Part shown: positions 42,198 to 42,842 of the stretch, piece by piece | Numbering within the stretch: the stretch's first letter is position 1 | Layout: every line of letters starts with the position of its first letter | Source: Comamonadaceae bacterium | Lineage (GTDB): Bacteria; Pseudomonadota; Gammaproteobacteria; Burkholderiales; Burkholderiaceae_C | Direction: 5' to 3' | Length of the DNA stretch: 42,842 bases | NCBI GenBank assembly: GCA_947447355.1 | Contig: CANFJF010000030.1 | Coordinates: 1 to 42,842 of the forward strand | Notes under the pieces: generated by a model | Seen by the model: only the letters and a program-made list of their open reading frames with translations | What the model was told of the DNA's origin: nothing | Database searches by the model: none | Translations under genes and position numbers: made by a program

Positions 42198-42405
42198 CCC
42201 GCTCCCCAGACATAGGCCAAGGGGATCGGGCTAATGAGGCCCAGCAAACAGTGGATGAAGGCGGCGAAGTGATGCCGACCGACAAGCTAATAGACGTGTC
42301 ACCATTGGCACTTCGTATGAGCAGTCCTTTCAACGCGGGGTACTGGATGGCAGCCGCTTAAACTGCTCACATCCAAAGCTCGCGGGTGAACCGACATGCT
42401 TGCAC

Positions 42406-42433
42406 AAAAAAGCCCGCTTGATGCGGGCTTTTT
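42406..42433. terminator. Bidirectional rho-independent terminator between barstar and rsmA
   Basis: AGCCCGC at 42411-42417 pairs with GCGGGCT at 42423-42429 across the five-base loop TTGAT. A run of A precedes and a run of T follows, so the structure works for both strands. It lies immediately before the rsmA stop (leftward gene) and about 210 bases after the barstar stop. The region 42198-42405 shows no convincing gene. Confidence 0.92.
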
Positions 42434-42436
42434 CAA

Positions 42437-42842
42437 TCACAATTTCGCCGCGACGCCGTGAGAAGACAGCGCCTGCACCAATGCAATGTATTCGGCGACA
42501 GGTACTTCTTCCGCGCGGCGCTGGATGTTAAATTCACCACTGAATTTGCGTTCCTCCAACCAACGTCCAAGTGTGTGGCGCAACAACTTACGGCGTTGGC
42601 TAAAAGCCACTTGCACCACTTCACTTAGCAAATTCACCTCCAGCACGGCGGGTTCAGCATGCGGAACCATCCGCACAACAGCGCTGTTGACGCGCGGTGG
42701 CGGATCGAAACTTTGCGGTGGCACCAACAACACATTCTCCATAGCGTAACGCCACTGCAGCATGACACTCAATCGACCGTAGTCGGATGTCGAAGGCCGA
42801 GCCACCATGCGGTCAATCACTTCCTTTTGCAGCATGAAGTGC
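42437..42842 (-). CDS. rsmA: 16S rRNA dimethyladenosine transferase RsmA/KsgA (C-terminal part; start beyond the window)
   Basis: Dimethylates two adjacent adenosines near the 3' end of 16S rRNA as a late step of small-subunit assembly. Only about the last 135 residues are visible; the SAM-binding motifs lie right of base 42842. The visible part has [13 protein letters not shown], the YGRLSVMLQ segment, [18 protein letters not shown] and [13 protein letters not shown], all conserved in the family. The stop is followed directly by a strong bidirectional terminator. Confidence 0.95.
   Translation of the reverse strand, partial: HFMLQKEVIDRMVARPSTSDYGRLSVMLQWRYAMENVLLVPPQSFDPPPRVNSAVVRMVPHAEPAVLEVNLLSEVVQVAFSQRRKLLRHTLGRWLEERKFSGEFNIQRRAEEVPVAEYIALVQALSSHGVAAKL

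Noticed and set aside
42149..42361. Open frame of 70 codons downstream of barstar
   Set aside because: It starts inside barstar in another frame, lacks a ribosome site and has no recognisable features.

Overview
The window looks like a chromosomal segment of a betaproteobacterium of the order Burkholderiales, probably Comamonadaceae (Polaromonas/Rhodoferax-like). The basis is moderately high GC, the RecA, TctD/TctE, TopB, SerA, Tkt-Gap and MaeB protein types, and above all the number of Bug/TctC-type periplasmic solute receptors, an expansion typical of that group. No transposase, integrase, phage gene, tRNA, rRNA or CRISPR array was seen, and no stretch over 300 bases lacks a gene.

Left part (1-17.5 kb), mostly housekeeping. 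A 5' portion of recA (leftward) has a good LexA box upstream. Next come a MarR-like regulator and a TctD/TctE-like two-component system. A leftward pair encodes a TlpA-type thioredoxin-fold protein and DNA topoisomerase III; the topoisomerase carries a histone-H1-like AAKK linker and a C-terminal SWIB domain. Divergent from it lies a SET-domain methyltransferase gene with a lysine-rich tail, coupled to birA. Then follow a membrane-anchor stub (apparent remnant of a SPOR protein), a hypothetical gene, serA, a pirin, the leftward tkt-gap pair, a MurU-like nucleotidyltransferase and an Xaa-Pro aminopeptidase.

Middle part (17.5-36.5 kb), a catabolic island. It has three units. (i) Leftward: flavin reductase and a Bug receptor. 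(ii) Rightward: a LysR regulator, a Bug receptor, a carboxymuconolactone decarboxylase-like protein and a 2-pyrone-4,6-dicarboxylate hydrolase-like amidohydrolase. (iii) A 14-gene leftward array: Bug, crotonase, two-subunit class I fumarase-type hydratase, CaiB/BaiF CoA-transferase, GST, second CaiB/BaiF CoA-transferase, a fused double acyl-CoA dehydrogenase, Bug, 2-hydroxyacid dehydrogenase, and a tandem Bug-EthD-Bug-EthD block. There are six Bug receptors and no TctA/TctB membrane subunits. The gene set suggests uptake and CoA-dependent breakdown of an organic (di)acid or a ring-cleavage product. The substrate cannot be read from the sequence. This is the best candidate for an undescribed system here.

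Right part (36.5-42.8 kb). A rubrerythrin / rubredoxin / rubredoxin reductase operon forms a complete peroxide-reduction electron chain. It is followed by a fused malic enzyme-phosphotransacetylase, a secreted barnase-like ribonuclease with its barstar inhibitor, a strong bidirectional terminator, and the 3' part of rsmA (leftward).
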